26,484 nucleotides of DNA from Larix sibirica (Eukaryota; Streptophyta; Pinopsida; Pinales; Pinaceae), in assembly GCA_004151065.3 (NCBI GenBank), contig NWUY0300001699.1, positions 34,772 through 61,255 of the forward strand, written 5' to 3'. The first letter of the stretch is position 1. Each line of letters begins with the position of its first letter. Positions 9,276 to 20,362 of the stretch are shown piece after piece. Position numbers and translations under genes: made by a program. The notes below the pieces were generated by a model. The model did not search any database, was not told where the DNA came from, and worked only from the letters and a program-made list of their open reading frames with translations.

Positions 9276-10307
9276 ACATTTCATTCTTATGTGGCCAAGC
9301 AGTCATTTTTATTTGACATTTGGTCCTCATATGCTTGGCCCTTTTCATTTCATTTCGTAGTAGCCTTTTTGGGCATTTCTTTGAATAGAATAATGAAACA
9401 CATAAGCATGTAATGGTGGCAGGGTTGCAGGATTCAAGAACCATGGGGAACATCCCGATGAACTACACAATCCTACACTGCAACGCCACATCGAGGGTAA
9501 TTGACAGAAGTGGGTCCTAGGTTTGAAAGTGCAGACACACACTCTAGAGACGAGACACAAAACAACATGGAATCTAGTTTACATAGAGGTCATAGGGGGA
9601 AGGTCCTCAAACTCACATATCTCAGTCTTAGTCAGGGTGAGGATCCAAGATGAAAGGGTCAGATGGGTGGAGACAAATGAGAAATGGTGCCAAGGCTAGC
9701 AACAATAAGGAGGGTGACCAAGTCCATACCATAAAAGGGGAAGTAACCAATGTGCATACATAGGAGCCTCGCAATCAAGGCTATCTGACAACTCCTACCA
9801 TAAGACAAAAATGAACCATTGAACAAATATACTAAATCACCAAGCTAGTCACTACATGCTAAGTTAGACTACTCATATAAATAAACAAGCTCATACATAC
9901 CATCCATGTGCACCAAAAATATACATGCCTTGCCATATACCTACTTTGTTGTGTGAATCTAAAGAGTGATCTTTGACATGCATGGACAAAGGAAAGGCAC
10001 ACCAACACTGATATATGCTACTCTAAGTGAACCATGACCCAACAAAATCATCTCCATGGGGTCATGTGGGGAACAACTAAGACCATGGATCCTAGAGGAT
10101 GCTCTGCAATACTATGGATGGCTTTGAAAAATAAGGTGTACCGCCATTGATCAAGACTCTATGGCCCTGCTCAACTCATGTATGGATTGGCTCAACTAAC
10201 ATGGATGTGATAGCAGGTGCCATAGTTTACTAGTTTCAAAGACTGCACCAGAAAGTTACATTGCATACAGTACCTTATACACTAGGCTAACCATTTTTCA
10301 GTGTGCA
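9276..10307 (-). repeat. Diverged LTR-like region, possible 3' LTR (copy 2)
   Basis: Identical duplicate of the region at 1-1032. The matching block to the proper LTR lies at 9547-9606. It starts directly after the N, so its outer edge is missing here too. Confidence 0.45.
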
Positions 10308-13088
10308 CCCCCCGCTAGACAATATCCTGTTGACGATCTTTGAGAAAGAAAGTAAATGTAATGTAAATGGTAAAAGTTTGTAATTGTTAAGCAATTGTCA
10401 ACTATATGTATTTAAAGAAATTTGTTAGGGTTTTGAAAGAATTGATTAGAAAAAGAATAGCAGAGGGATGGGGAGATGGTCCTAGAACATAGTTGCAAGA
10501 GAGGAAGATTAGTAGTGTTCCAACTGTAAAATGTAAGACCGTGGTATATGAAGTGAATGAGATAATTTGTTGGGTAGGTTCTGCCTCTAATTATTGTCTG
10601 AATGATGTTGATGTGATTGTCTTAATGTGTTGTTAAATTGCAAATGGTTAACTTGAATTCATGAAAATTCGTCTGTTCTTGGGTGAAACCTTGTTCTCTG
10701 AACATTGAAAATGCTAATGCTCATAGATTTTATTATTGGTAAATCTGTCTAAACCTCGGATCCAAATTTGTGCCAACAAACACTAAGAGGGATCAACTCC
10801 CTTCAGGTGCAAACCTATTTGATGGTGCAAAAACCAGTTTGCACTTTAAGAGATTTGATAAAAAATAAAAATAAAAATAATTTCACATTTGCTTGATAAT
10901 AAAAAAACTAATTTATATAGTAATGCATATCCATCTTAACCCCACTTCAATAAAGTGCATAAATTTTTAGGTTAAAGTTACATGATATTCTATAACTTTA
11001 TTATTTTGATTGGAAGTGCTTTTAAAATTTCATTGTTTCTCATTTTGTTTTTTAATTGTATTAATTAGTTCTTTGTTTTTTTATCCATTGTTCTAGTATT
11101 GCAAATTGTTTGAATATATCTCTAATGTTCTATTGGTTTGGTGTAATTTTGTTAGTAATTTAATGATGGTCTTTTGAACTCATGTAAGTTGGACACCTTT
11201 TGTCAATAATTCCACCCTCATGTTTGCCCACAAGGTGTTTGATAAAAAAAACAAAAAATATTCACATTTGCTTGATATAAAAAAGTTCAATGTATATATA
11301 GTAGTGTATATTCATCTTAACCCCAGGTGTTGAGATCGATCAAAGATGCAAATGTTTTTAACAATGCAAAAACGTGAGAAAAAGTTTGAGGGATTTGACT
11401 CATCCCAACAGTTGTAGATTTGGATTTGAAGGATCTACATTGGTTATGGACAAACTCATTGATATTCTACTTCCTAATCTCCCTCTTTTCCAAAATGATC
11501 TCTATGTGTCTTCTCAACAAGGCTAACCTCACACATGAACTTATATCCATGAATGTTTCATGTACCTTCCACTATTTTCAAGTTTACCATGAGACTTGCT
11601 CTTTGTTAACAACTTGCACTTGTGTTGTTTCCCTAATGAGGTATCAAACTTATACATCCCGTCGTTTTGGCATCCTTGAGTAACAATTGTGTTTATACTC
11701 ATGTTATTTAAAGTCTCGTGTGTCGAGTCCCCTCAATCAAAGATCAAATATCTTTCTCTCCATCCTTCCCGCGTGTCCTGAATTAAGTGTTCAACCTTCT
11801 CATGTTTGGTTGCATTAATTTGATGTTTCTTCTTGTTGTCTTGTGACACTTGTCTTGAGATGAGGTTTGTTATTTTTGTAACAATCCTTGACAAGTTTTC
11901 CACTTTATTTTTGTAGTGAAAGAAGTTGTTCATCATTGTCTTCAAATTTGTTGCTTTGATTTTCCTCAAACAATAACATCCCATCCAATTCATCAAGGAA
12001 CAACTCTTAATTCTTGTAAGTAATGTGGATAGTAATAACAAAATGGGTACGACTCTTTTATTTAAATTCACATGAACAATTTCTTTCTTAATTTTCTCAT
12101 CACATCACCAACATCATCTCATTTCTAATTTATTTGAATTTGGCAACACAAATTCCACTTACCCACTATGTGACAAGTGGAGCCCACACAATTGGTTTTT
12201 CAAGTACAAAAAATCAATCACCCCCAATTGGTTCACACAAAACATTAACTTTCTTTCACACCATATTCAAGCTCCTTTCCTTGAATGCACATCAACATTG
12301 TGGCAATGAGGATTCAAATTTATCATTTGTGCTCTTCTATTCTTATAAGTAGCAACAATGATAGTGGCACTTCACAATGGAGCTTGTTCTTGCTTTGTGA
12401 ATTTTTTTCTTTTGAAAGGAATCATCTTGGCAATTTAACTTTCAATTATGTACATTGCTTGTACTATTTGTCATCTTAATTATGGTTTCCAAAAGTGCCC
12501 CTTAGTGCGTTGATTATGGTTGAAAAGAAATTGCTCAAAAGTGTGCAATTGAGAATACAAAAATTGATGCAAAGAAAGTTAAACAAATTTCAATAGTTAC
12601 TTAGCCACCCAAAACATGAGGCTCAAATCAACCTCAACTTTCCTCTTCATTGAAAATTATAGTTTTTATTAAATACAAATGCATCGTAACTTTGTTTATG
12701 TCTTTATGGTGTGTTACCTCCTAGCCTCCACTTAAGATGTAAAAGTCCCAACAATAAATTTGAGGCCCTAAGGGAAACTTAAAAAGGTTATCCACCGTTA
12801 CCACAACAATACTTTCCCTCTATTTAGGCTAACTTTCCTCCAACACAAGGGCGGATTCCATAATGCAATCTAAGTCCAAACAAAAGGTAATAAAGAAAAG
12901 GGCTCTATGGCTTAGGGTAAATATGGTTTGAGTCAAATTGTAGCATATAGCTTCCATATTTACAAAACATAAATTTAAGCCTAGTTAAAGATGACCAAAT
13001 AAAATGATTTCTTAAACTTATGGTTGTAGAATTCAGATTGCAAAACATAACATAAAATGTTTTTTTAATAATTCTTTAGGGGGTTGAA
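10308..13088. other. Copy 2 of the noncoding interior
   Basis: Duplicate of 1033-3813. It includes the TRIM-like pair at 10852-10944 and 11237-11325 and the small open stretches at 11420-11683 (+) and 11733-12071 (-). Nothing new compared with copy 1 except the substitutions at 10835 and 11773. Confidence 0.6.
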
Positions 13089-13430
13089 TGTTAGATATTA
13101 TAATGTTTATGTAATGTTACTTTATGTAATAAAGTAATAATGAGTAAAAATGTCATAAAGTAGAATAAATCATACATAATAAAGTAATAATGAGTAATAA
13201 TCTCATAAAGTGAAATAAGTCATGTGTAATAAAGTGAAATAGGCTTATGTTTAATGTAATTATGGACTTAGGTGAAGTTAAGTAAATTAGGTAAGTGGTT
13301 CCTAAATGGGAATAATAGAACTTGCTACACATATATACAACATTGCTTTATGTAACTTGTGAGATTATTGATAATAAATATCTTGTCCATTCTCTCTTGT
13401 CTCTTTCTCCAAAACTCTAATATGCTAAAC
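13089..13430 (+). mobile_element. Copia-type LTR, probably solo (copy 2)
   Basis: Identical duplicate of 3814-4155, with the tandem repeat at 13126-13240, TATATA at 13332-13337 and AATAAA at 13373-13378. Confidence 0.55.
13126..13240 (+). repeat. 50-bp tandem repeat (copy 2)
   Basis: Identical duplicate of the 50-bp repeat at 3851-3965, with units starting at 13126, 13176 and 13226. Confidence 0.85.
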
Positions 13431-13478
13431 TTTCTCTTGACACTGCCTTTGATGTTTCCCTATGCCACAATCACCGTG

Positions 13479-13608
13479 GTTCTAATACCATATTAAACTA
13501 AGCTCTGGAGAAATATGCAAGAGACAAAAGAGAATGAATGAGAGATTTATTATCAATAATGTTCACAAGTTACATACTGTGGTGTTGTATATATGTGTAG
13601 CAAGTTCT
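13479..13608 (-). mobile_element. Inverted copia LTR fragment with primer-binding site (copy 2)
   Basis: Identical duplicate of 4204-4333, with the primer-site-like sequence on the minus strand at 13490-13479. Confidence 0.6.
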
Positions 13609-13687
13609 GTTTTGGAGAAAGAGAAGTTCAATTTTGAGGGCAATATAAAGAAAAGCAAGTTATCTACAAGTATGATTACATAAATAT

Positions 13688-14145
13688 GTATGGACGTCAA
13701 TTTTAGAGATTGTATGGCAATTTTGGATTGTACAAACATCAATTTTGAAGATCGTATGGTGATTTCGGGTTGTACGACTATAAATTTTAGTCGTTAATTA
13801 AATCGTATGACATTTTTAGGTTGTACGGACATCAATTCCAACAAATTTATTTCTTTGTACGTCAACAATTTATTTCTTTGTATGGCAGCAATTTATTTCT
13901 TTTGTACAAATGATAAACACGATTTTATTTCGTTGCACAACGACTACAGTAATTTTTTGTACGTCAGTGATTTTTCATTGTACGACATTCATTCATTAAA
14001 CTCACTACAGTTTGTATGGACAACATTTGGTTTGGATTTGGTACAGCCCATTAAATTTACTTTCTATAGGAGTGTAATCAATTGTACGAACAACTTAAGG
14101 TTATATAAAGGATTTTGTACGGAGGATGTATAAAGGCATCTATAC
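13688..14145 (+). repeat. Degenerate GTAYG-phased repeat (copy 2)
   Basis: Identical duplicate of the repeat at 4413-4870, each unit displaced by 9275 bases. Confidence 0.7.
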
Positions 14146-16529
14146 GAACGATGACAACAACAGAGGTACAAATGCCTTTCTATTTATTTTTAAACCAGAA
14201 CGGGTAAATTTATATTATATATAAAGGGTTGAGGAATCAACATTAAAATATAATCTATTTAGTTATCCAAAATCCCCAAAAGGAAGGGTTCTCGGTCCCC
14301 TTGATTGTTCCATAACAAAATTGATCCTCAACATGAAGGTTTCCCTTTTTCCTACTATAAACCCTGCTATCACAGTTTCTATAGCGACCCAAATACGTGA
14401 TCCTATCCAGGACGATAGAGATGACGATCACCAAGACTGTGATACTCAAGAAAGATTATCCCTCTAAGATTTATATAGGCTGTCACTCCATATAGTTTTC
14501 CTCTCTCTTTAGGCTTCTTAATTCACTTAAGGTGAACCAAATTAGCCATGGGAGGTGTCCCAAGTTGAGCTTAAATGCCCAACCCCTTTTAGAGCTACAT
14601 GATACTTGTATAGATTATGGCAATTGGATAATGATGAGAGCCCTAAGGGATGAATCCTAGATTTATGAAAAGGACTAATGAGTATGTTTAGGTGGATTGA
14701 TTAGGGGTTTAATTGTGTTTCAAATGCAATCCAATTCAAGGAAATTACTCAAAAGTTAATTAGCTTAAAAGATCTAGGGTATAGTTTCTAGGGATTTGAT
14801 GATCCAAGTCACTACCCTTGGGGAAAGATCAAATTTACTAGTGAAATGACCCAAGGAAATGATGGATTATGTCTAAAAGAATTCACTAACACTAAATTTG
14901 CTTACCATTCATAAGAGATCTATCTTTTATCATTCCACAAGCAAAACTGAGTCAAAACAACGTCTTTCCAGCTGGAGCGAATAGGTTTTGAGACTAGTTC
15001 TTGGATCCATGGGTTTAAATAGAATCTAAAGATGATGCCTAGGCTTGGAGAGTTTTTTAAATGCGTAACGAAAAATACCCAAATGGCCAAAAGTCGACAT
15101 AACTAAGCATTAAAGAGAAATAATTTTTTGAGGGTTTTACTATTAACTTTTATAGTTGACAAATGGTTTGTGAAGCTATGTTAGATGAGATCTAAATACT
15201 TACCTGGATCTAGATGGTTGATTTGTGTCCTTTCTCAATCTTCAACATTCCCGAATAGATCAATATCTTCCTCCACACCAAATTGCTATGATCCCCAAGT
15301 CGCACTACAAAAACCCCAAGAGATACAATAGTGAGACAAAAATGTATTTTCCATGAATCACTTGAAGTTGTGCAAATTGATTTGAGTCAACAAGAATAAC
15401 GAGAGAGATGGCAAGAAAAACAAATGGCGATAGCAATATCTATTTTTATCACAAATAAAATTCCCTATCACGTGAAGAAGCAAGTCACCTAAGTCGCAAT
15501 TGGCGCCCCAGTGAATTCGCCCCTCCTCTCGTAAGCACAAAAAAATTGAAAAGAATTTGCTCGGATATGGAGTATGATGATGATCTGACAGTAAAAGGAA
15601 TTTTGCAACAAAGAAAAACAGTAAGCTTCCATCAAGAGACCCAAGAATTTGCATAAGAGAAATTTTCTATTATTTGCTTCCAAGAGCCAAGAGTCCCTTA
15701 CAAATGAGGGGCTCACTCTCTTTTATAGCTAAGAGAGTGTCCAAATCCTTAACTGACTTTTGAATAGATGGTTGAGATTAAAATATAAAATAAAAATATC
15801 AATGGTGTATATTAAATCTCACTCTAATACATGGAGCAAGCTGAAAATAGTCAATCTAGGTGAGCGAAGCGAATTACCTCATAATCCCAATATACAATAA
15901 AATATATAGATGAGAGAGATATGATATAACACCCTAGGGGGATTAATTCACCCCTAGGGAGTTACACTTTTACATTAGCACCAAGCTCAATACATAAGTC
16001 ACAATAAGAGAAAGTCGCCCTCCTAGGAGAAAGACGTCTTCCCATGGGGGAAATGAAGCTCATGACATGATACAATGATAATATGCCAAGAAAAATGTCC
16101 CATAGCCTCTAGGGGAAAATCACAACAAAAACCAAGTCAAATCTTGTCATTCAATAGTCCAACGCTACACATCTCAAACCTTGGTCACTTTTTAATTAAT
16201 TACTTTTTAGTTGGAAACCTCTGTAAATCTTCAATTTGCTCATAATTGACTCTTTCCTTGCTCAGAATGATGATTAGACTACAAGGATGATCGAGGAAGA
16301 TCAAATACACTAGGATCCATTACTCATACACCCCCGACCAATCTATCATATTCTTTGTGATGAAATCTTGAAGATTTTAATTAAAAATGGCTTAATTATT
16401 TCCCCATTGACTTTATAAAAACACTGAACTACGTCATTTCTTCAACAACTGATGATTAGAGTGATCCAATTGGCCTCCAAAGGAACTGATATGAACAGTG
16501 ATAACCTATAATGGGGTCCCGCTGCGTAT
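14146..16529. other. Copy 2 of the noncoding interior between the phased repeat and the TTGAC cluster
   Basis: Duplicate of 4871-7254. It includes the CCCTAGGGG inverted repeat at 15933-15959. No gene was recognised. Confidence 0.6.
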
Positions 16530-16598
16530 TTGACCTATTGACCAAGTCAAACCAAGGTTTGACCAAGTCAAAAAGTCAATAAAACGCCAAAAGTTGAC
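16530..16598. promoter_or_regulatory. Cluster of seven TTGAC cores (copy 2)
   Basis: Identical duplicate of the cluster at 7255-7323, with the palindromes at 16538-16550 and 16559-16571. Confidence 0.5.
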
Positions 16599-17237
16599 AA
16601 TGGCTCAAAATAATCAACTGAACATTCATGAAGCTCGTGAGAGGTGTTAGTCCTTATCATGGTTAATATTGGAAAACAACTAGATGCTAATTTATACCAT
16701 TCACAGAGTGGTCAAGAGCAAGACATTAACATAGTGTGACATAATTCACAAAACGACAGTTCTATATACATACTCTTATTCATATTAACTGTACACAATG
16801 TAAGCCATAGATCAATCCTCCCTCTCTTAGGTGACAAATGGAGTGAGTAAAGTTCAAAGGTTTTGGTCAAGATGGAGTTGAATTTTGGATAGACATGATT
16901 TTCCTTAGGAGAGAAGGGATTGACAAGGGCCTCTATTATATTTGTTCAAGTAGCAAACACTAGGGAATGGCGATGTCTCACAAATGGATGATGTGCTTGG
17001 AAGGTACCCTTTTGAGTCTAACAAGCCTCCTTTATTTCAAAACTTTATAATTTACATTTCACATTTTCATTTTCTTTGACTTTCATTTGATTTCAAAAAT
17101 TCCACTTTCACTTTCACTTTGCATTTCTTTGGATATATCATTTAAGCACACTTTGCATTTGCATTCCTTTAGTTAGCTAGAATCAAAAGGTACTGGCCCT
17201 GGATAGCCTTGCGGGCCCCAGATAATGACACGACCTT

Positions 17238-17250
17238 GGCTCTGCTGCCA
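17238..17250 (-). other. Primer-binding site of the LTR element (copy 2)
   Basis: Identical to the site at 7963-7975. In this copy the LTR beside it is preceded by retroelement 3' sequence rather than host DNA, which is odd for a 5' LTR. Confidence 0.6.
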
Positions 17251-17254
17251 ACGA

Positions 17255-18175
17255 GATTCCATATCCTCGATGGAGTTGTCGTGGTAATGAATTTTTATAA
17301 TCAAGTAGGTGGTACATCAAACAAAGGATGAGTACCTACTCCTTGGCCACTAACTAACTTCAAGGATGGGGAACTTGCTTCGACTCCAAGGGATACACTT
17401 CCGGTGGCATAAGCCTACCTAATTGCACTCAATCATCCTAGGTGCAAGGTGAGAAAGATCAAATGTCTATAGACAGAGCCACACACTTTAGATACGAGAC
17501 ACAGGAAAACATGGGGTCCATTTAAACATAGAGGTCACAGAGGGGAAGGTCCGCAGATCGATCAGTCATGTCAAAGTGAAGGGATTCAAAGCAAGGTGGG
17601 TGAGAGGGATAATATGGAAAAAGGTCAAGCACAGAAACTAAGAGTGAGGGAACTGATTTATACATTACATCACCAGTTAACCTGAAAGTGAGCATGTATA
17701 TGAAACTATCAACTAATGCACCTATATCACTCCTAGCATGTCCTATTGAAAACCAACCAATAAAATGACCACTAGTGCATAACAAAGTATAACATATTCA
17801 ACAAACTAATAGAAATCATGACATCCATAAAATAATACCTCTGTTATATACACGATCCCGTAGCTGCAATTGTAATCCATCTGTATTGAGACTATTGTAT
17901 CTGCATGGAAAGGAAATAATACCTACAGCTAAATTGCTCTACTTGAGTGAACCAAGGTTTGAAAATGCATGACAAGGGAGGTCGTGAAGAGGGATCAAAG
18001 TGATTAGGGTGGCCCCACAATTTTTTCCCATGAATCATCCAATTGAACATAAATATACCATCCACCACTGATGTGCTTTGATAATCATCTGCCTTAAGTG
18101 TAAGGACTAGGCTCATGACTGGCAATTTGGTCTGAAAATAGGTAGTAGCCCCCAACAACAAAATAAGTGATAACA
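17255..18175 (-). repeat. LTR of a gypsy-type element (copy 2, different outer end)
   Basis: The same LTR, but the first ~40 bases are a diverged variant starting TGTTATCAC at 18175. The remainder matches copy 1 except for changes at 18095 and 18127. Outside it (18176-18268) lies gypsy-like 3' noncoding sequence, so by position this end looks like a 3' LTR, while the primer site at 17238 marks the other end as a 5' LTR. Confidence 0.6.
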
Positions 18176-18268
18176 TCTGGTTCCAATTGGGACAAGTGCT
18201 CTAAGGGAGAGAGTGCTTGAGAACCACAGAATCTCTGGTCCGTAGCACCCCTCTCATCATCATCAAAG
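18176..18268 (-). mobile_element. Gypsy-type 3' noncoding end abutting the block-B LTR
   Basis: On the minus strand this reads into the LTR at 18175. Plus-strand 18205-18249 matches 18271-18315 at the start of block C: 21 identical bases from GGGAGAGAGTGC, then a similar stretch including ATCTCTGGTC. Block C continues, on the minus strand, from the gypsy pol stop into that same sequence. The most likely reading is that both are the pre-LTR region of two copies of one gypsy family. Confidence 0.5.
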
Positions 18269-18315
18269 NAGGGAGAGAGTGCTTGAGAACCTCAACATCT
18301 CTGGTCTGCAACAAC
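18205..18315. repeat. 45-bp direct repeat straddling the N at 18269
   Basis: The units are 18205-18249 and 18271-18315. Both start GGGAGAGAGTGCTTGAGAAC and share the CTCTGGT block further on. They may be a true tandem repeat or the two overlapping ends of mis-joined blocks. Confidence 0.8.
18269..18269. other. Single N, assembly join between blocks B and C
   Basis: One undetermined base flanked on both sides by copies of the same ~45-bp sequence, offset by 66 bases. This suggests two ends were joined through a repeat. Confidence 0.85.
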
Positions 18316-18627
18316 TCTCCAAATATCCAAGTACCTGCACCTGCATCATGAAAATGCTATACCAATCTCATAGACCGGACGTGAATATTCTGTGTGCAAA
18401 TATATAATAAATTGAAACTGAAATGAAATGACAATACTGAAATGACAATGATGAAATGAAAAAGCTAGATAAAAGACTGAAATGAAATACTAACTAATAA
18501 TTGGAAAAAAAGGCACACACACACACATTTAAAAACTCAAAATACAAAGAAAATGGAAGCACTGTTTGGGATCGAAGTTATTCATCCTACTTAATCTATA
18601 CTAGCATTTCTTCTAGCAAAATTTACT
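18316..18627 (-). other. 3' noncoding region of the gypsy element
   Basis: Between the pol stop and the block edge there is no ORF. It contains an imperfect TGAAATGA-type tract (about 18411-18490) and a short (CA)n run near 18511-18526. No polypurine tract or LTR edge is visible inside block C. Confidence 0.6.
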
Positions 18628-18728
18628 TTAGTTTATGGGAGGAAAATAATTCTTCAACAACCTGTCGTTAATTGGCAACTCCAAATCTTCTCCTTCCAAA
18701 TTTTCTAAGCAAATTGATCCCTTTCTGT

Positions 18729-19156
18729 CTATCCGAGAAATCGATATGGCCCCATGCATAATTTTTCAATTTTGCCGTGATTTCCAAGTTTTTCTCCAAC
18801 TTTATCCCACATAATGATTATATCACCAATATTGAAGTCCTCGTTATTGCTACTTTCATCAAAAGTGCCCTTCATTCTTTCTTGTTCAATGGCAGTTCTA
18901 TCAAAACCTTCTCTACTAATCTCATCTAGCTCCACTAATTTGTCTATATGGGCTTGTATTTCTTCTTGGTCAAATGTGCTTTGGTGCAATAATTCATATA
19001 CATGAATTTGTAAATTTATAAAAAATCTACAGTTTTGTCCATACACCTATTCAAAAGGAAATTTCCCAGTGATCCTTTTCACATTGGTTTTGTATGCCCA
19101 TACCACATACTTTAATTTGTTATCCCAACTTCTTTTGTTATCCCCTACCATTCTCT
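18729..19156 (-). pseudogene. Integrase C-terminal part of the gypsy pol pseudogene
   Basis: It continues the integrase after a frameshift: LLKRMVGDNKRSWDNKL, then VVWAYKT, a stop at 19049-19047, then VYGQ and a 105-codon piece. That piece ends FNIGDIIIMWD and, further on, MGPYRF, the GPY/F module found in many Ty3/gypsy integrases. The remaining C-terminus (ENLEGEDLELP-like) is in another frame, down to the stop at 18628. Confidence 0.85.
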
Positions 19157-19690
19157 TTAGGAGTTGATCAAATTCATTTTACTTGATTCAACCAAACCAT
19201 TTCCTTGAGGATAGTGGTTAGAGGAGTCATACAACATTATGCCATTCTTCATGCAGAAAGTCAACATTTCAAGCATACTAAATGCTTTGGCATTATCAGT
19301 GGTTATTTTTAATGGACAACCGTATCTTGAAACAACATTTTCCTCTAAAAATTTGACGACCACCTCAGTAGTAGCTCTTTTTGTGGGTATAACTTTGACC
19401 CAACGAGTAAAATAATCAGTACATGTCAAAATATATTTATACCCATTGCTTGAGTTTTCATCAAAAGGACCTACAAAATCCATACCCCATTGTTGAAAAG
19501 GAGCTTCTCTGATTATGGGTGATAGAGGTATTGCGTGTAACAATGGTTTGCTAATGAAAATTTGACATTCTTGGCATGATCCGACAAACACATGCACATC
19601 TTTAAGCAATGTAAGCCATTAGTATCCAACTCACATGATTTTAGCAGCACTAGTCTTAGGATCATAATGACCACTGCATAACCCCACGTG
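19157..19690 (-). pseudogene. Integrase zinc finger and catalytic core of the gypsy pol pseudogene
   Basis: This enzyme joins retroelement cDNA to the host chromosome. The H2C2 zinc finger is readable on the minus strand from about 19690 (two His, then CQEC), but stop codons interrupt it before the 150-codon open piece at 19609-19157. In that piece, D44 (in WGMDFVGP), D105 (in TTDNAKAF) and E141 (in NGLVESS) form an intact DD35E triad. Just after the Glu the frame shifts. All catalytic residues survive although the gene as a whole is broken. Confidence 0.9.
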
Positions 19691-20044
19691 CATTTCTTTT
19701 ATGATAACCACTTATTCATCTAGGCTAACACATTTTAGGATTATTCCATGTGGGTTCTTTCAACCAAGACAGTCTTCAATTAAAGCATACTTAACAACCT
19801 TCAATCTAAGGGCTCTTCAATGATGGTCAACAAGATGATCAAGGCATGAATTTTCTTTAAGCTAAAATATAACATCCTTATACCACGCATGCTCTTTGTC
19901 GATATAATGAACCATCTCATTATTACAGCTTGATTCTTACTCACCCCCTGTGGCCTTTTTATTTCCCTCAGTTAAAAGTTGTGTTAACCCTTGTCCTTTA
20001 ACTATTTTAATGGGATTGATCTCAAGATCATATTCCTGAATTTT

Positions 20045-20362
20045 TTAAATCCAATTCCCTCTGACACCAATACCGTCATGTTGAGATAGAACATCCTTAA
20101 CATCTGGGTAAGGAACATAATCCAAGAACTTGGAGTAACCTATGTAGGTTTGGTAGTGATTCAAAGATTTTGCTAATGTGTAAGCTTGCTTCTCTATGGT
20201 TTTATAATTCAATTTTGCGTCATGCAAGGTTTTACTCATGGAAGCAATAGGTTGTTCATGATTGTATTTGTTATTTTGTAGTAGAACACCTGCAATGGTA
20301 GCCTCAGAGGCATAACAATAGATAAAAAAAATATTTGTTGTAATCTGGACTATCAAAGACAA
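20045..20362 (-). pseudogene. RNase H segment of the gypsy pol pseudogene
   Basis: A 105-codon open piece matching the retroelement RNase H that follows RT and degrades the RNA strand. It shows YASEATIAGVLLQ, then PIASMSKTL, then EKQAYTLAKSLNHYQTYI, in the order expected for plant Ty3/gypsy elements. It ends in the family's VPYPDVKDVL and GVRGNWI region, after which a frameshift leads into a readable linker (about 20045-19700) with EYDLEI and VKGQGL motifs. Confidence 0.85.

Larger units (their letters stand above)
9276..18138. repeat. Copy 2 of the 8.86-kb direct repeat (block B)
   Basis: This is the second copy, beginning at the base right after the N at 9275 and matching the window from base 1. 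Sub-features of copy 1 recur here at +9275. It stays near-identical until about 18138, then drops to roughly two-thirds identity for about 40 bases, then becomes unrelated. It may be a false duplication (two assembled versions of one locus) or a true tandem copy. Confidence 0.97.
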
